A stretch of DNA of 64,000 nucleotides, from assembly GCA_016703525.1 (NCBI GenBank), contig JADJBW010000010.1, forward strand, positions 62,001 through 126,000. Reading direction: 5' to 3'. Position numbers and translations under genes: made by a program. Source of the DNA: Actinomycetota bacterium (GTDB taxonomy: Bacteria > Actinomycetota > Acidimicrobiia > Acidimicrobiales > Microtrichaceae). Shown in pieces: positions 54,257 through 63,511 of this stretch; position 1 is the stretch's first letter, and the number at the start of each line of letters is the position of its first letter. Below the pieces are notes generated by a model. The model saw only the letters and a program-made list of their open reading frames with translations, did no database searches and was not told the DNA's origin.

Positions 54257-55492
54257 ATGCCAGCCGAGACACCGATGGACCCCGACCTGTTCGGGCTCGC
54301 GCTCAGGGCGACCGGCGACGAGGCGGTGGTCGTCGGCGTGTGTGCCGCATGGGCGCGCCGCCTCGGCCTGCGGCCGATCACCGTTCGAGCGTGCCTCACG
54401 GTGCTGGCGCTCGCCGGAGGGTTCGGCGTGGGCCTCTACGCCGCCGGATTCCTCTGGGCGCGCCGAACATCCGGCACGACCGACGACGCGAGCCGCCCTG
54501 CGCCCGCCGGGCCCGAGCCGCGCCGCGAGGTTCGGCCGGGTGGCGAATTCGGCGCCTGGGCCTTCACGATCGGCCTGATCTCCGAGCTGCGCAACTGGTG
54601 GCCCGGGGTTGACGTTCGCCTGTTGATCCCGGCGACGCTGGTGGCGATCGGCACGTCGATCGGCTGGCGCGCCCCCGGCGACTCCGGTGAACGGCGCGCA
54701 GGCGCGCTACTCGGCCGCCTGCTCGGCGGCTCGATGCTCGTGGTCGTCGGCCTTGGGGTGTTTGCCTCGCAGCGGGTCGCGTTGTCGACCCTGCGGGACG
54801 CATCGCTCGCAGTCCTCGTGGCGTCCGCCGGCGTCGCGCTGGTCGCCGGACCCGGTCTGGCGCGCCTCGTGCGCTCCATCACTGCCGAGCGCGACGAGCG
54901 TGTCCGCCAGGCGGAACGTGCCGCTGTCGCGGAACATCTGCACGACTCGGTCCTGCAAACCCTCACGCTCATCCAGCGCCATCCCGAAGACCGCGAGGCG
55001 GTCGCCACGCTTGCCCGCCGACAGGAACGAGATCTCCGTCGGTGGCTCTACGGCGGAGCAATGGGGGCGCTTGGCGGCCGTGAGGGCTCGATGTCACGGT
55101 GCGCCGAGTCCATCGAGGCCATCACCGACGAGGTGGAAGACCACTACGGCGTGACCGTCGAGGCCGTTGTCGTCGGCGACGGCCCTGTCAGCGCGCCGGT
55201 CGAGGCGGCGCTGGCGGCCGCACGCGAGGCGCTGGTCAACGCGGCGAAGTTCTCCGGCGAGCGCACCGTCTCGCTGTTCGCGGAGATCGGCGATGCAACC
55301 CTCGATCTGTACGTACGCGACCGCGGCACCGGGTTCGACCTGCAGGCGGTGCCCGCCGACCGTCACGGCATCGCGGGGTCGATCCGAGGTCGGATCGACC
55401 GTGCGGGGGGCCGAGTCGCCATCCGCACCGCACCGGGCGAAGGCACCGAGGTGTCGCTGTCGGTGCCCCTCGCCGCCGAGGTCACGCCGTGA
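54257..55492 (+). CDS. PspC-like sensor histidine kinase
   Basis: 411 residues. The N-terminus is PspC-like (VVVGVCAAWARRLGLRPITVRACLTVLALAGGFGVGLY) with about four further helices. The dimerisation box EHLHDSVLQTLTLIQ carries the phosphoacceptor His, and the ATPase domain has AAREALVNAAKFSG and DRGTGFD. It belongs to the LiaS/NarX-like HPK7 group. The response regulator follows on the same strand across a 17-bp repeat; phosphotransfer between them is expected. Confidence 0.92.
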   Translation: MPAETPMDPDLFGLALRATGDEAVVVGVCAAWARRLGLRPITVRACLTVLALAGGFGVGLYAAGFLWARRTSGTTDDASRPAPAGPEPRREVRPGGEFGAWAFTIGLISELRNWWPGVDVRLLIPATLVAIGTSIGWRAPGDSGERRAGALLGRLLGGSMLVVVGLGVFASQRVALSTLRDASLAVLVASAGVALVAGPGLARLVRSITAERDERVRQAERAAVAEHLHDSVLQTLTLIQRHPEDREAVATLARRQERDLRRWLYGGAMGALGGREGSMSRCAESIEAITDEVEDHYGVTVEAVVVGDGPVSAPVEAALAAAREALVNAAKFSGERTVSLFAEIGDATLDLYVRDRGTGFDLQAVPADRHGIAGSIRGRIDRAGGRVAIRTAPGEGTEVSLSVPLAAEVTP

Positions 55493-55496
55493 CCAG

Positions 55497-55548
55497 GCGA
55501 CGCGATGACGGACGCGACGCGATGACGGAGGCGACGCGATGACGGAGG
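55497..55548 (+). repeat. 17-bp tandem triplication of a start region
   Basis: GCGACGCGATGACGGAG-type units occur three times (55497, 55514, 55531). Each contains an ATG (55505, 55522, 55539) followed by ACGG. Because 17 is not a multiple of three, only the last ATG and ATG 55557 are in the response-regulator frame. GGAGG precedes each of these two ATGs by seven to eight bases. Confidence 0.92.
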
Positions 55549-56222
55549 CGATACCCATGGCCGACCCAGGGCCCGATCGGGCGACGACGCGCGTCGTGGT
55601 GGTCGACGACCACGCGCTCTTTCGCGCCGGAGTCGTGGCCGAGTTGCGCGACGCCGTGGAGATCGTCGGCGAGGCGCACGACGTCGCATCCGCTGTCTCG
55701 GTCATCGAGGCGCAACGCCCCGACGTCGTACTGCTCGACGTGCACCTGCCCGGCGGCGGCGGGCGCGACGTCGTGACGGGTTGCGCCGCTCGCTCGGTCG
55801 ACACGCGATTCCTCGCGCTGTCGGTGTCCGATGCCGCCGAGGACGTGGTCGGGCTCGTCCGGGCGGGTGCGCGTGGATACGTCACCAAGTCCATCGACCG
55901 CGACGCCCTGCTCGACGCCATTGAGCGCGTACGCGACGGCGACGCCGTGTTCTCGCCGCGACTCGCCGGCTTCGTGCTCGACGCGTTCCGAATGGACGGC
56001 GGCGAGGCCTCGGCGACCGACCCCGACCTGGATCAGCTGACGGCGCGCGAGCGCGAGGTCATGCAGCATCTGGCCCGCGGCTACGCGTACAAGGAGATCG
56101 CCCGAGAGCTGTTCATCAGCGTGAAGACCGTGGAGACCCACGCCTCATCGGTGCTGCACAAGCTGCAGCTGTCGAGCCGCCACGAACTCACGCGCTGGGC
56201 GAACGACCGCCGGTTGCTCTGA
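55539..56222 (+). CDS. LuxR/NarL-family response regulator
   Basis: 227 residues from ATG 55539 (221 from ATG 55557). The receiver domain has VVVVDDHALFRAG, phosphoacceptor Asp in VVLLDVHLPGG and Lys in VTKSIDR. The output helix-turn-helix is LTAREREVMQHLARGYAYKEIARELFISVKTVETHAS. It is the partner of the PspC-like kinase. Both candidate starts have a GGAGG ribosome site created by the repeat. Confidence 0.94.
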   Translation: MTEAIPMADPGPDRATTRVVVVDDHALFRAGVVAELRDAVEIVGEAHDVASAVSVIEAQRPDVVLLDVHLPGGGGRDVVTGCAARSVDTRFLALSVSDAAEDVVGLVRAGARGYVTKSIDRDALLDAIERVRDGDAVFSPRLAGFVLDAFRMDGGEASATDPDLDQLTAREREVMQHLARGYAYKEIARELFISVKTVETHASSVLHKLQLSSRHELTRWANDRRLL

Positions 56223-56242
56223 CGCACGCGACCCCGGGCGAG

Positions 56243-57556
56243 CTACGACACGGCCGGCTCGACGACGGAGCGCGTCAGCCTCGACCGTTCCGCCGCCCAC
56301 GCCACCTCGTGGCTGCGGAGCGCGGAGCGCGCATCCGACGTGAGGGCTCCGTCGTCGCCGCGCAGCGATGCGGCGAGCGCCCGCATCAGCCCCACGTCTC
56401 CCCCGCCGTGGCCGAGCAGTTCGAACTCGCCGATGTCGATCCGTTCCACCTCGCGCGACCCATGGTCGATCACGGTGATCTCGGGCTCGTCGGTGAACGT
56501 GGCACGCAGGGTCGCTCGGGTTCCGTCGTACCGCATCGTGCGGCCCTCCTCGTGTGAGTGGCCGTGCATCGTGAACGCGACGGTGGTGCCGGAGCGCATC
56601 TCCATGGCGACGACTTGGTGGTCGACCACGTCGTTGTCGCAGCGGTACACGCATCGGCCGAAATCGCTCGTGCGCAGCGCGGCGAGGCGCTCGTCGCGAT
56701 CGAGCGTCATGGGATCCGACAGTGGAAAGAGCTGGGTCAGGCCGCGGATCCCCGGGCGGAATTCGGTGACCTCCGGTGCGTAGTTGACCGCCGCGTCGTA
56801 GATGCAGGTCTCCTGGATCGGGCAGCCGTCGCTGCACCGATCGGGGATTTCTGGACCGACCGCGTCGCGACGGAAATGCGTGAGGCTTCCGAACGACGAG
56901 ACGCTACGCACCGGCTCATCGAGGATCCACAACAGCATGTCCATGTCGTGACAGCTCTTGGCGAGCAGCATCGGGTTCGCGCGGTCGGTGCGGCCGTAGG
57001 CGCCGCGCACGTAGCTGTGCGCCATGTGGAGCGACTCGACGTTCTCTCGGTGTTCGACGGTGACGATCCGTCCCAGCCGCCCCGATTGCACGACGTGGCG
57101 CACCGCCTGGAAGAACGGCGTGTAACGCAGGACGTGGCACACGTGCAGCGCTCGGCCGTGATCCTCGGCCACCTCCACCATCGTCCGGCACTCCTGCGCC
57201 GATTGCGCCATCGGCTTCTCGACGACCACGTCGTATCCGGCTCGAAGCGCCGCGACCGCCGGTCCGAAATGCTGATCGTCGGGCGTCGCGATGAGCACCG
57301 CCGTCGCGACCTGCGGTGCCGCAAGCCACTCGTCGACCGACGCGAAACGCGCTGAGGCGGGAATTCGATGGACCTCGGCGAACGCCGAACGGCGGCTGGG
57401 AGACCGCTCCACGACGCCCACGAAGCGGATCCCGGCGGCCGCGGCGCTCATCCCGTACGAGATCATCCCTCGAAGCCCCGCGCCGATCAGCACCACGTCG
57501 ACCGGTGCCGGGTCGGTGGCCCCCATCTCCGGGTCGGCCGCATCGGGACCACGCAT
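56243..57556 (-). CDS. Gfo/Idh/MocA-family oxidoreductase
   Basis: About 437 residues. Rossmann motif VVLIGAGLRGMISYG, VEKPMAQS with the catalytic Lys-Pro, and the C-terminal beta-sheet domain are present; a Cys cluster (CSDGCPIQETC) in the middle is unusual. It oxidises or reduces a sugar or cyclitol with NAD(P). Divergent GH4 glycosidase suggests a joint role in using a glycoside. ATG 57556 or 57526 may be the start; neither has a strong ribosome site. Confidence 0.88.
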   Translation of the reverse strand: MRGPDAADPEMGATDPAPVDVVLIGAGLRGMISYGMSAAAAGIRFVGVVERSPSRRSAFAEVHRIPASARFASVDEWLAAPQVATAVLIATPDDQHFGPAVAALRAGYDVVVEKPMAQSAQECRTMVEVAEDHGRALHVCHVLRYTPFFQAVRHVVQSGRLGRIVTVEHRENVESLHMAHSYVRGAYGRTDRANPMLLAKSCHDMDMLLWILDEPVRSVSSFGSLTHFRRDAVGPEIPDRCSDGCPIQETCIYDAAVNYAPEVTEFRPGIRGLTQLFPLSDPMTLDRDERLAALRTSDFGRCVYRCDNDVVDHQVVAMEMRSGTTVAFTMHGHSHEEGRTMRYDGTRATLRATFTDEPEITVIDHGSREVERIDIGEFELLGHGGGDVGLMRALAASLRGDDGALTSDARSALRSHEVAWAAERSRLTRSVVEPAVS

Positions 57557-57671
57557 GCCGGGAGTCTCGCGCGCCGGGCGGGGATCGCCGCGGTACCCGA
57601 CGCCGGGGCGTTGCGCCGGCAGCGTTGAGCACGTCGGGCGCGGGCACCTCGGTACCCGCGAGACTTGCGCC

Positions 57672-59042
57672 ATGTCATCCGCGACCTCGACCGGCTCCCC
57701 ACGCATCACGCTCGTCGGCGCGGGCGGAATGGCCTTCGGGCCCACCATGGCGAACGACGTGATCCACACTCCCGGGCTGCGCGGCGCCACCCTGATGCTG
57801 CACGACGTGAACGGCGCCCGCCTCGAGCGGGCACACCGCTTCGCGGCGAAGCTCAACCTCGCGGCGGACAACCCCGTGCGCATCCTCGCCACGACCGACG
57901 CCCGGACGGCCCTCACCGGCGCCGACTTCGTGTTGTCCAGCGCGGAGTTCGGACGCTTCGAGTATCGGATCCAGGACTACGAGATCCCGAATCGCCACGG
58001 CGCTCGCCAGATCAACGGCGAGAACGGCGGCCCGGGCGCGGTCTTCCACTCGCTGCGCAGCATCGCGAACACGCTGTCGATCTGCGACGACATCGAGCGG
58101 TTCTGTCCCGACGCGTTACTCATCAACCTGTCGAACCCGCTCAGCCGGGTCGCGCTGGCGATCGAGCAGCACACATCGATCCGTTCGGTGTCGATGTGTC
58201 ACGAGATGCCCAACGGCGTCTACCGGCTGTCGAAGTACCTCAAGATCCCGAAGTCGCAGATCGAGGCCCATGCGGCGGGAATCAACCACTTCACCTTCTT
58301 CTCCGAACTGCGCGACCGCCGGACCGGCGACGACCTGCTCCCGAAGGTCCGCGAGCGGTTCTCCGAGCCGTTCTTCGACTACGCGTGGCCGGTCGTCGCC
58401 GCGACGCGTATCTCCGGGCGAATCGGCCCGCTCGGCGCCATCGCGGATGAGTTCTACTTCCCCCTCGTGGTCCACATGGTCCGTGAGTACGGCCTGGTGC
58501 CCACCTCGATCGACTCCCACATCGGCGAGTACCTCCCGTTCACCGCCGATATCGGTGCGTGGTATCCGTCGAGGGCCCACGTGATGGAACGCACGTCGCG
58601 CTTCGCGGAGCGCGCATCGGCATGGGTCGCGCAAACACGGGTACCGCTTCCGCTGCATCGGCTGCGCCCGAGCAGCGAAGAGGTCGTGCCGATCATCGCG
58701 TCGATGTGGACAGGCGAGTCGCGACGCCTCATGGCGGTGAATGTGGCGAACGACGGGTACATCCCAGACGTCGCGGCGGGAGCGATCGTCGAGGTGGGTG
58801 CCACCGTCGACGCCGACGGCATTCATCCCGACCGCGAGCCACCGGTGGGCGATCCGGTCGCAGGCTGGATCGCGGCGCAGCTCCCGCTGCAGCAACTCCT
58901 GGTTGACGCTGCGGTGCAACGCGATCCGGAACTGGCGTTTCAGGCGCTGGTCGCCGACCCGCTGTCGCCGCCGGACGAACGGGCCTGTCGGGCGATGTTC
59001 GACGAGGTGTGCTCGCTGCAGCGGGACGTGCTGCCGTTCTGA
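57672..59042 (+). CDS. Glycoside hydrolase family 4
   Basis: 456 residues. The N-terminal NAD site reads ITLVGAGGMAFGPTMANDV, then NLSNPLSRV, the metal-binding SMCHEMPNG (Cys-His) and GINHFTFFSE with the second metal His. GH4 enzymes cleave glycosides by NAD-dependent oxidation-elimination with a divalent metal. Sugar specificity is not clear from sequence. It is divergent from the Gfo/Idh/MocA gene with 115 bases between. Confidence 0.92.
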   Translation: MSSATSTGSPRITLVGAGGMAFGPTMANDVIHTPGLRGATLMLHDVNGARLERAHRFAAKLNLAADNPVRILATTDARTALTGADFVLSSAEFGRFEYRIQDYEIPNRHGARQINGENGGPGAVFHSLRSIANTLSICDDIERFCPDALLINLSNPLSRVALAIEQHTSIRSVSMCHEMPNGVYRLSKYLKIPKSQIEAHAAGINHFTFFSELRDRRTGDDLLPKVRERFSEPFFDYAWPVVAATRISGRIGPLGAIADEFYFPLVVHMVREYGLVPTSIDSHIGEYLPFTADIGAWYPSRAHVMERTSRFAERASAWVAQTRVPLPLHRLRPSSEEVVPIIASMWTGESRRLMAVNVANDGYIPDVAAGAIVEVGATVDADGIHPDREPPVGDPVAGWIAAQLPLQQLLVDAAVQRDPELAFQALVADPLSPPDERACRAMFDEVCSLQRDVLPF

Positions 59043-59075
59043 TTCGCCGGGACCTCGGACGGCCAGGTCCTCGGT

Positions 59076-59187
59076 GTTCGGCCATTCAGCCGTTCAGCCG
59101 TGCAGGCGTTCAGGCGTTCAGCCGTTCAGCCGTTCAGCCGTTCAGCCGTTCAGCCGTTCAGCCGTTCAGCCGTTCAGCCGTTCAGCC
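59076..59187. repeat. 8-bp tandem repeat (GTTCAGCC), nine perfect and five degenerate units
   Basis: Fourteen 8-bp units run without interruption; 59116-59187 are nine exact copies of GTTCAGCC. The NUDIX stop codon (TCA 59174-59176) lies in the array, so the last codons of that protein come from the repeat. The array fills the space between convergent GH4 and NUDIX genes. Confidence 0.97.
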
Positions 59188-59746
59188 GATCGAACGCGGC
59201 GAAGGCGGCGTGCGCCAACCGCATGGTGCCGGGGTCGAGCCCGTACTCGGGTGCGGCGAGCGCCTCCCGCTCGACCCAGCGGAGATCCCGCGACTCGTGG
59301 TTCCCTGCCAGGGCGGCGCCCGGCGGAGCGACCACGAGGAATCGGACGTCGAGGTGGAGGTGCGGATCCTCCGCCGGTGGGGCAACCCGGTGGATGTCGA
59401 TGTCGAGGGCATCGCGCAACACCCTCAGACCAGTGATCCCGGTCTCCTCGCCGGCCTCGCGCCACGCCACGGCCGCGAGGTTGGTGTCACCGTCCGCGTG
59501 CCCTCCCGGCTGCAGCCAGCGCTGCAGCTTCGTGTGGAACATCAACAGGCCGTGGCGCCCCGACGCGTCGACCACGAACGCCGAGCCGGTGAGGTGCCCC
59601 GGGCGGCACGTACGCACGGCGATCTCGGGGTGATGCGCAATCAGGTCCGCGACGATCAGGCGGTCCCGCTCCATCGCGTCGTCGCCGCCCGGCGCCGACT
59701 CGACCAGCCTCGTCGCGGCGGCGGTGTCCACCGACGGGGCGAGCAT
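59174..59746 (-). CDS. NUDIX hydrolase
   Basis: About 190 residues from ATG 59746 (GGGAG about 11 bases upstream); GTG codons in the 18-bp repeat upstream are alternative starts. The NUDIX box is complete and continuous with family spacing: WLQPGGHADGDTNLAAVAWREAGEETGI. It hydrolyses a nucleoside diphosphate linked to another moiety; the substrate is unknown. Its C-terminus ends inside the 8-bp repeat array. Confidence 0.9.
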   Translation of the reverse strand: MLAPSVDTAAATRLVESAPGGDDAMERDRLIVADLIAHHPEIAVRTCRPGHLTGSAFVVDASGRHGLLMFHTKLQRWLQPGGHADGDTNLAAVAWREAGEETGITGLRVLRDALDIDIHRVAPPAEDPHLHLDVRFLVVAPPGAALAGNHESRDLRWVEREALAAPEYGLDPGTMRLAHAAFAAFDRLNG

Positions 59747-59770
59747 CGCGTCGCCGGCTCCCAGCCATGC

Positions 59771-59824
59771 CCCGTCGTTCACAGCGTGCCCGTCGTTCAC
59801 AGCGTGCCCGTCGTCCACAGCGTG
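59771..59824. repeat. 18-bp tandem repeat, three units, upstream of the NUDIX gene
   Basis: CCCGTCGTTCACAGCGTG occurs at 59771, 59789 and, with one change, at 59807. On the minus strand each unit offers a GTG in frame with the NUDIX gene. It fills the interval between argH and the NUDIX gene. Confidence 0.9.
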
Positions 59825-59876
59825 CCCGCCGTGCCGTGTGGCCCGCGCCCCTCTGGCGTTCCGGCGAGCGAGCGAC

Positions 59877-61379
59877 TCACGACAGCACCGACACCGAGAC
59901 GGTGGATCGGAGGCGTTCGGCGGTCGATCGGTCGCTGTCGCACTGGAGCCGCGCCGACTGCAGTTGCTCGGCCACCGGGTCGGGCCCGGCGCCGCCCGGC
60001 GTGGTGCGCTGGGTGACCGACACGCCTGAGCCGAGGAGCCCCACGGCCGCGTCGCCCAGCAGCGGCTCGGCCGCGACCAGGTCGGCAAGGGGTACACCGT
60101 TGTCGATCGAGCGTCGCACAACCGAGCCGACCACGGCGTGTGCGTCGCGGAACGGCACGCCCGATCGCACCAGGTACTCGGCCAGGTCGGTCGCCGCCGC
60201 ATACGGCGAATCGGCCGACGCCTGCATGCGATCGGTACGGAACTCGATGGTGGCCAACATCCCCGCGACCGCGCCGAGCCCCCGGCGCACCTGGTCGACG
60301 CTGTCGAACACGGGCTCCTTGTCCTCCTGCAAGTCGCGGTTGTAGGCCAGCGGGAGCGCCTTGATGGTCGCCAGCAGGCCGGTCAGGTTGCCGATCACCC
60401 GGCCGGCCTTGCCCCGCGCCAGTTCGGCGATGTCGGGGTTCTTCTTCTGCGGCAGCATCGACGACCCGGTCGAGTAGGCGTCGGCGAGCCGCACGAACCC
60501 GAACTCCTCGGTCGACCAGATCACGATCTCCTCGCCGATGCGCGAGAGGTGCACGCCGATGAGGGCCGCAGCGAACAGGATCTCCGCGGCGAAGTCGCGG
60601 TCGCTCACGGCGTCGAGTGAGTTGCGGAACGAGCCGGCGAACCCGAGCCGCTGCGCCGTCGCAGCGGGATCGAGCGGGAGGCTCGACCCTGCGAGCGCGC
60701 CGGCGCCGAGCGGCGACACGTCAAGGCGTCGGGCCGCGTCGGCCAGACGGTCCAGGTCGCGCGAGAACGCCCAGAAGTGCGCGAGGAGATGGTGCGCGAG
60801 CAACACCGGCTGCGCCTGCTGCATGTGGGTGTAGCCCGGCAGGTACGCCGTACCCGCACCGGCCGCCTGCTCGAGCAACACCGCCTGGAGTTCGACGACG
60901 TGCTCGGCGAGCGTGGCGACCGCGTCCTTGCAGAACAGGCGGAACGCCGTGGCCACCTGGTCGTTGCGACTGCGGCCCGTGTGGAGCCGTGCCCCCGCTG
61001 CGCCGGCGAGTTCGGTCACGCGCCGCTCGATCACGGTGTGGATGTCCTCGTCGGTGGGCGCGAACTCGAGCAGGCCCCCGGCGAGTTCGGCGCCGACGGT
61101 GTCGAGCGCCGCGATCACCGCTGCGACGTCGTCGTCGGTGAGGATGTCGGCATCCGCGAGGCCTCTCGCGTGTGCCCGACACCCGGCGATGTCGTAGGGG
61201 GCGAGGCGCTGGTCGAACGGCAGGCTCAGCGTGTACTCCCAGAGCTCCTCGGCCGGGCCCTCGGCGAATCGCCCGTGCCACAGCGGCGCGGCCGTCGCGC
61301 CGATTCCGTGGCCGCCCGGGGCGACCGCCGCCGGGTCGGCGAGGGAGGGATCGGAGAGAAGTGGATCGGGCTCGGCCAT
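59877..61379 (-). CDS. argH: Argininosuccinate lyase
   Basis: 500 residues. LWHGRFAEGPAEELWEYTLSLPFD, the catalytic-region HTGRSRNDQVAT, YTHMQQAQPV and the signature SSMLPQKKNPD are all conserved. It splits argininosuccinate to arginine and fumarate, the last step of arginine synthesis. argG is 2.2 kb upstream on the same strand, with RNase Z and a protease inserted on the other strand. An N-terminal extension of about 35 residues is present. Confidence 0.96.
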   Translation of the reverse strand: MAEPDPLLSDPSLADPAAVAPGGHGIGATAAPLWHGRFAEGPAEELWEYTLSLPFDQRLAPYDIAGCRAHARGLADADILTDDDVAAVIAALDTVGAELAGGLLEFAPTDEDIHTVIERRVTELAGAAGARLHTGRSRNDQVATAFRLFCKDAVATLAEHVVELQAVLLEQAAGAGTAYLPGYTHMQQAQPVLLAHHLLAHFWAFSRDLDRLADAARRLDVSPLGAGALAGSSLPLDPAATAQRLGFAGSFRNSLDAVSDRDFAAEILFAAALIGVHLSRIGEEIVIWSTEEFGFVRLADAYSTGSSMLPQKKNPDIAELARGKAGRVIGNLTGLLATIKALPLAYNRDLQEDKEPVFDSVDQVRRGLGAVAGMLATIEFRTDRMQASADSPYAAATDLAEYLVRSGVPFRDAHAVVGSVVRRSIDNGVPLADLVAAEPLLGDAAVGLLGSGVSVTQRTTPGGAGPDPVAEQLQSARLQCDSDRSTAERLRSTVSVSVLS

Positions 61380-61445
61380 GGGGCTCCACGCTAACGCTCC
61401 CCGTGCGTCGCCTCGACGAATGGGGGCGCCCGTACACTCGCCCGC

Positions 61446-62377
61446 GTGAGGATCATGCCGCTCGGAACCTCGTCGGGCCGACCGACCCGTACGCGTGGGA
61501 TGTCCGCGCTTGCACTCGACCTCGGGGCGCAGTGGATCCTCGTGGACGCCGGCGAAGGAACCCAACACCAGCTGCTGCGGTTCGGGCTCCCCACGTCGCG
61601 TCTCGCTGCGGTGCTTATCACGCATCTGCACGGCGATCACGTGCTCGGTCTCCCGGGACTGCTGTCGACCCTCGCACTCAACGGGCGGGTCGAGCCGTTG
61701 ACGGTGATCGGCCCCGACGGGCTCGGCCGGCTCCTGTCCGGGTTCGCGGACGTCGGCGTGTTGAACCTGCCGTTCCCCCTTGAGCTCACGGAGTTGGTGG
61801 ACGACCGTGGCGACGGCGCATCGACCGAGCTTCGGCCCTGCCCCACCGTCGCCGGTCACCGGATCGTCGCCGTAGCGCTTCGCCACCGGGTTCCCTGCCA
61901 CGGCTTCCGCGTCACGGCGCCGGAGCGTCGCGGACGCTTCGACGCCGTCGCCGCCGAGCGCCTCGGCCTGCCGCACGGACCCGAACGCGGTCGGCTCGCC
62001 GCGGGGTTCGAGGTGACCGTCGGCGGCCGCGTGATCGCGCCTGGCGATGTCGTGGCACCGTCGCGCCCCGGCGTGAGCGTCGCGGTGTTCGGCGACACGA
62101 CCCCGTGCTCCGCGGCACGGGCACTGGCGCACGGGTGCGCGCTCGTGGTGCACGAGGCGACCTACGCCGATGGCATGGAGGCGGAGGCCGAGATGTGGCG
62201 CCATTCCACGGCACGTCAGACGGCGACCGTGGCACGCGACGCCGGGGCGGGCCGGCTGATCCTCACGCATTTCAGCAGCAGGTATCCCGTGATCGACCAG
62301 CTGGTCCACGAGGCCGCGAGGTGTTCCCGGCGAGCCACGCCGCCGTCGAGGGGGCCTGGATCGAGGCCGAGGGCTGA
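61446..62377 (+). CDS. rnz: RNase Z-like metallo-beta-lactamase protein, C-terminal frame break
   Basis: About 311 residues if repaired. The zinc motif ITHLHGDHVLGLPGLLS is the RNase Z form, with HRVPCHGFRV, FGDTTPC, VHEATY and LTHFSSRY as later ligand segments. The frame changes near 62316: one C restored in GCCGCGAG gives EAREVFPASHAAVEGAWIEAEG and a stop at 62377. RNase Z cleaves tRNA 3' trailers. The GTG at 61446 or ATG 61455 is the start; it is divergent from argH. Confidence 0.88.
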
Positions 62378-62399
62378 GCCGGGCCGGGGGCCGAGCTGA

Positions 62400-62552
62400 G
62401 CCGAGGCCGGGTCCGGAAGTGCTGCCGGACGACGAACCGCTGTGCACAGCGCGGAATAGCTCCTGGATCGAGGCGTTGTACCGGCCTCCGAGGAGCCCTA
62501 TCAGAACCGTCATCGTGCGGATGGGCTCACGTCAACACAAGGAGCAACCCAC
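62400..62552 (+). promoter_or_regulatory. Promoter region of the HtrA-like protease gene
   Basis: TTGTAC (62476-62481) and TATCAG (62499-62504) are spaced by 17 bases, a fair match to -35 and -10 boxes of a sigma-70-type promoter. The protease ATG is 48 bases downstream, with AGGAG eight bases before it. Confidence 0.45.
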
Positions 62553-63455
62553 ATGAGCACCCCGCTCTCTTCATTCAGCGCGGATGTCGCGCGCTTGGCC
62601 GCCACGGCGGCCGCTTCCACCGTCACGATCGGCCGCCACGGCCGCGGGTCGGGCATCGTGATCGGCACCGACGAGGTGCTCACGAATGCCCACAACCTTC
62701 GTGATCGCACCACCGCCGTCACCCTGCCCGACGGCACCGAGGTACAAGCCGAGCTCGTCGCAGCCGACCCGCACGGCGACCTCGCCGTCCTCAAGGTCGC
62801 GACCGGCGAGGTCCCCGTGCTGCCCATCGGGGCCGCCGGAGCGTTGGGCTCGATCGTCGTGTCGGCCGGCGGCGGACGGGGGAACCCGCGAGTCGCGCTC
62901 GGCGTGATCGGCTCGGTCGACCGCCGCTTCCGCGGGCCCGGCGGGCACGCCGTGGGCGGCGCCTTCGAGCACGACGCAGCCCTCCCGAAGGGCGCGTCGG
63001 GCGGCCCGGTCGTCGACACCGACGGGCAGCTCGTCGGCATCAACACGCATCGGACCGCAACCGGCTACCTCGCTCGCCCGTTCGACGAGGCGCTGCTCGC
63101 CCGCATCGAGTCGCTGCGGTCGGGGCAACACCACGTGCCCCGCGTGCTCGGCGTGGTTCTCGCGCCGCCGCACGTCGCGTCGAAGCTCCGCACGGCGGTC
63201 GGACTCGACGACGTGCCCGGAGCGCTGGTCCGGGGGGTCGATCCCGACGGCGCGGCGGCGGCCGCGGGCGTGCGAGAAGGCGACATGATCGTCGGGGTGA
63301 CCGCGGCGGGATCGCTCGCCGATGTCGACGGTCCCGACACGTTGCAGGCCGCCCTCGATCGGTTCGGCCCAGCAGCAGAGCTGCTGTTGAGCGTGGTGCG
63401 CGGCGCCGATCGCGTGGAGGTGGTCGTCACCTTCGAGACTCCGCCGCCGGCCTGA
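62553..63455 (+). CDS. HtrA-like trypsin/PDZ serine protease without signal peptide
   Basis: 300 residues. The trypsin-like domain has His in LTNAHNLRD, Asp in DPHGDLAVL and the nucleophile in KGASGGPVVD; a PDZ domain follows (about 195-295, GALVRGVDPDGAAAAAGVREGDMIVGV). The triad is complete. There is no signal peptide or membrane anchor, unlike most HtrA proteins, so it is probably cytoplasmic. The C-terminus and stop context are repeated twice more downstream. Confidence 0.9.
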   Translation: MSTPLSSFSADVARLAATAAASTVTIGRHGRGSGIVIGTDEVLTNAHNLRDRTTAVTLPDGTEVQAELVAADPHGDLAVLKVATGEVPVLPIGAAGALGSIVVSAGGGRGNPRVALGVIGSVDRRFRGPGGHAVGGAFEHDAALPKGASGGPVVDTDGQLVGINTHRTATGYLARPFDEALLARIESLRSGQHHVPRVLGVVLAPPHVASKLRTAVGLDDVPGALVRGVDPDGAAAAAGVREGDMIVGVTAAGSLADVDGPDTLQAALDRFGPAAELLLSVVRGADRVEVVVTFETPPPA

Positions 63456-63498
63456 ACGCCACCCCGGCGGCCTGAACGCACCCCGGCGGCCTGAACGC
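63451..63498. repeat. 19-20-bp repeat spanning the protease stop codon
   Basis: CCTGAACGC recurs at 63451, 63471 and 63490, each preceded by a CCGGCGG-type stretch. The first copy contains the protease stop TGA; the next two are outside the gene. Confidence 0.85.
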
Positions 63499-63511
63499 TG
63501 GGCCGATGGTT

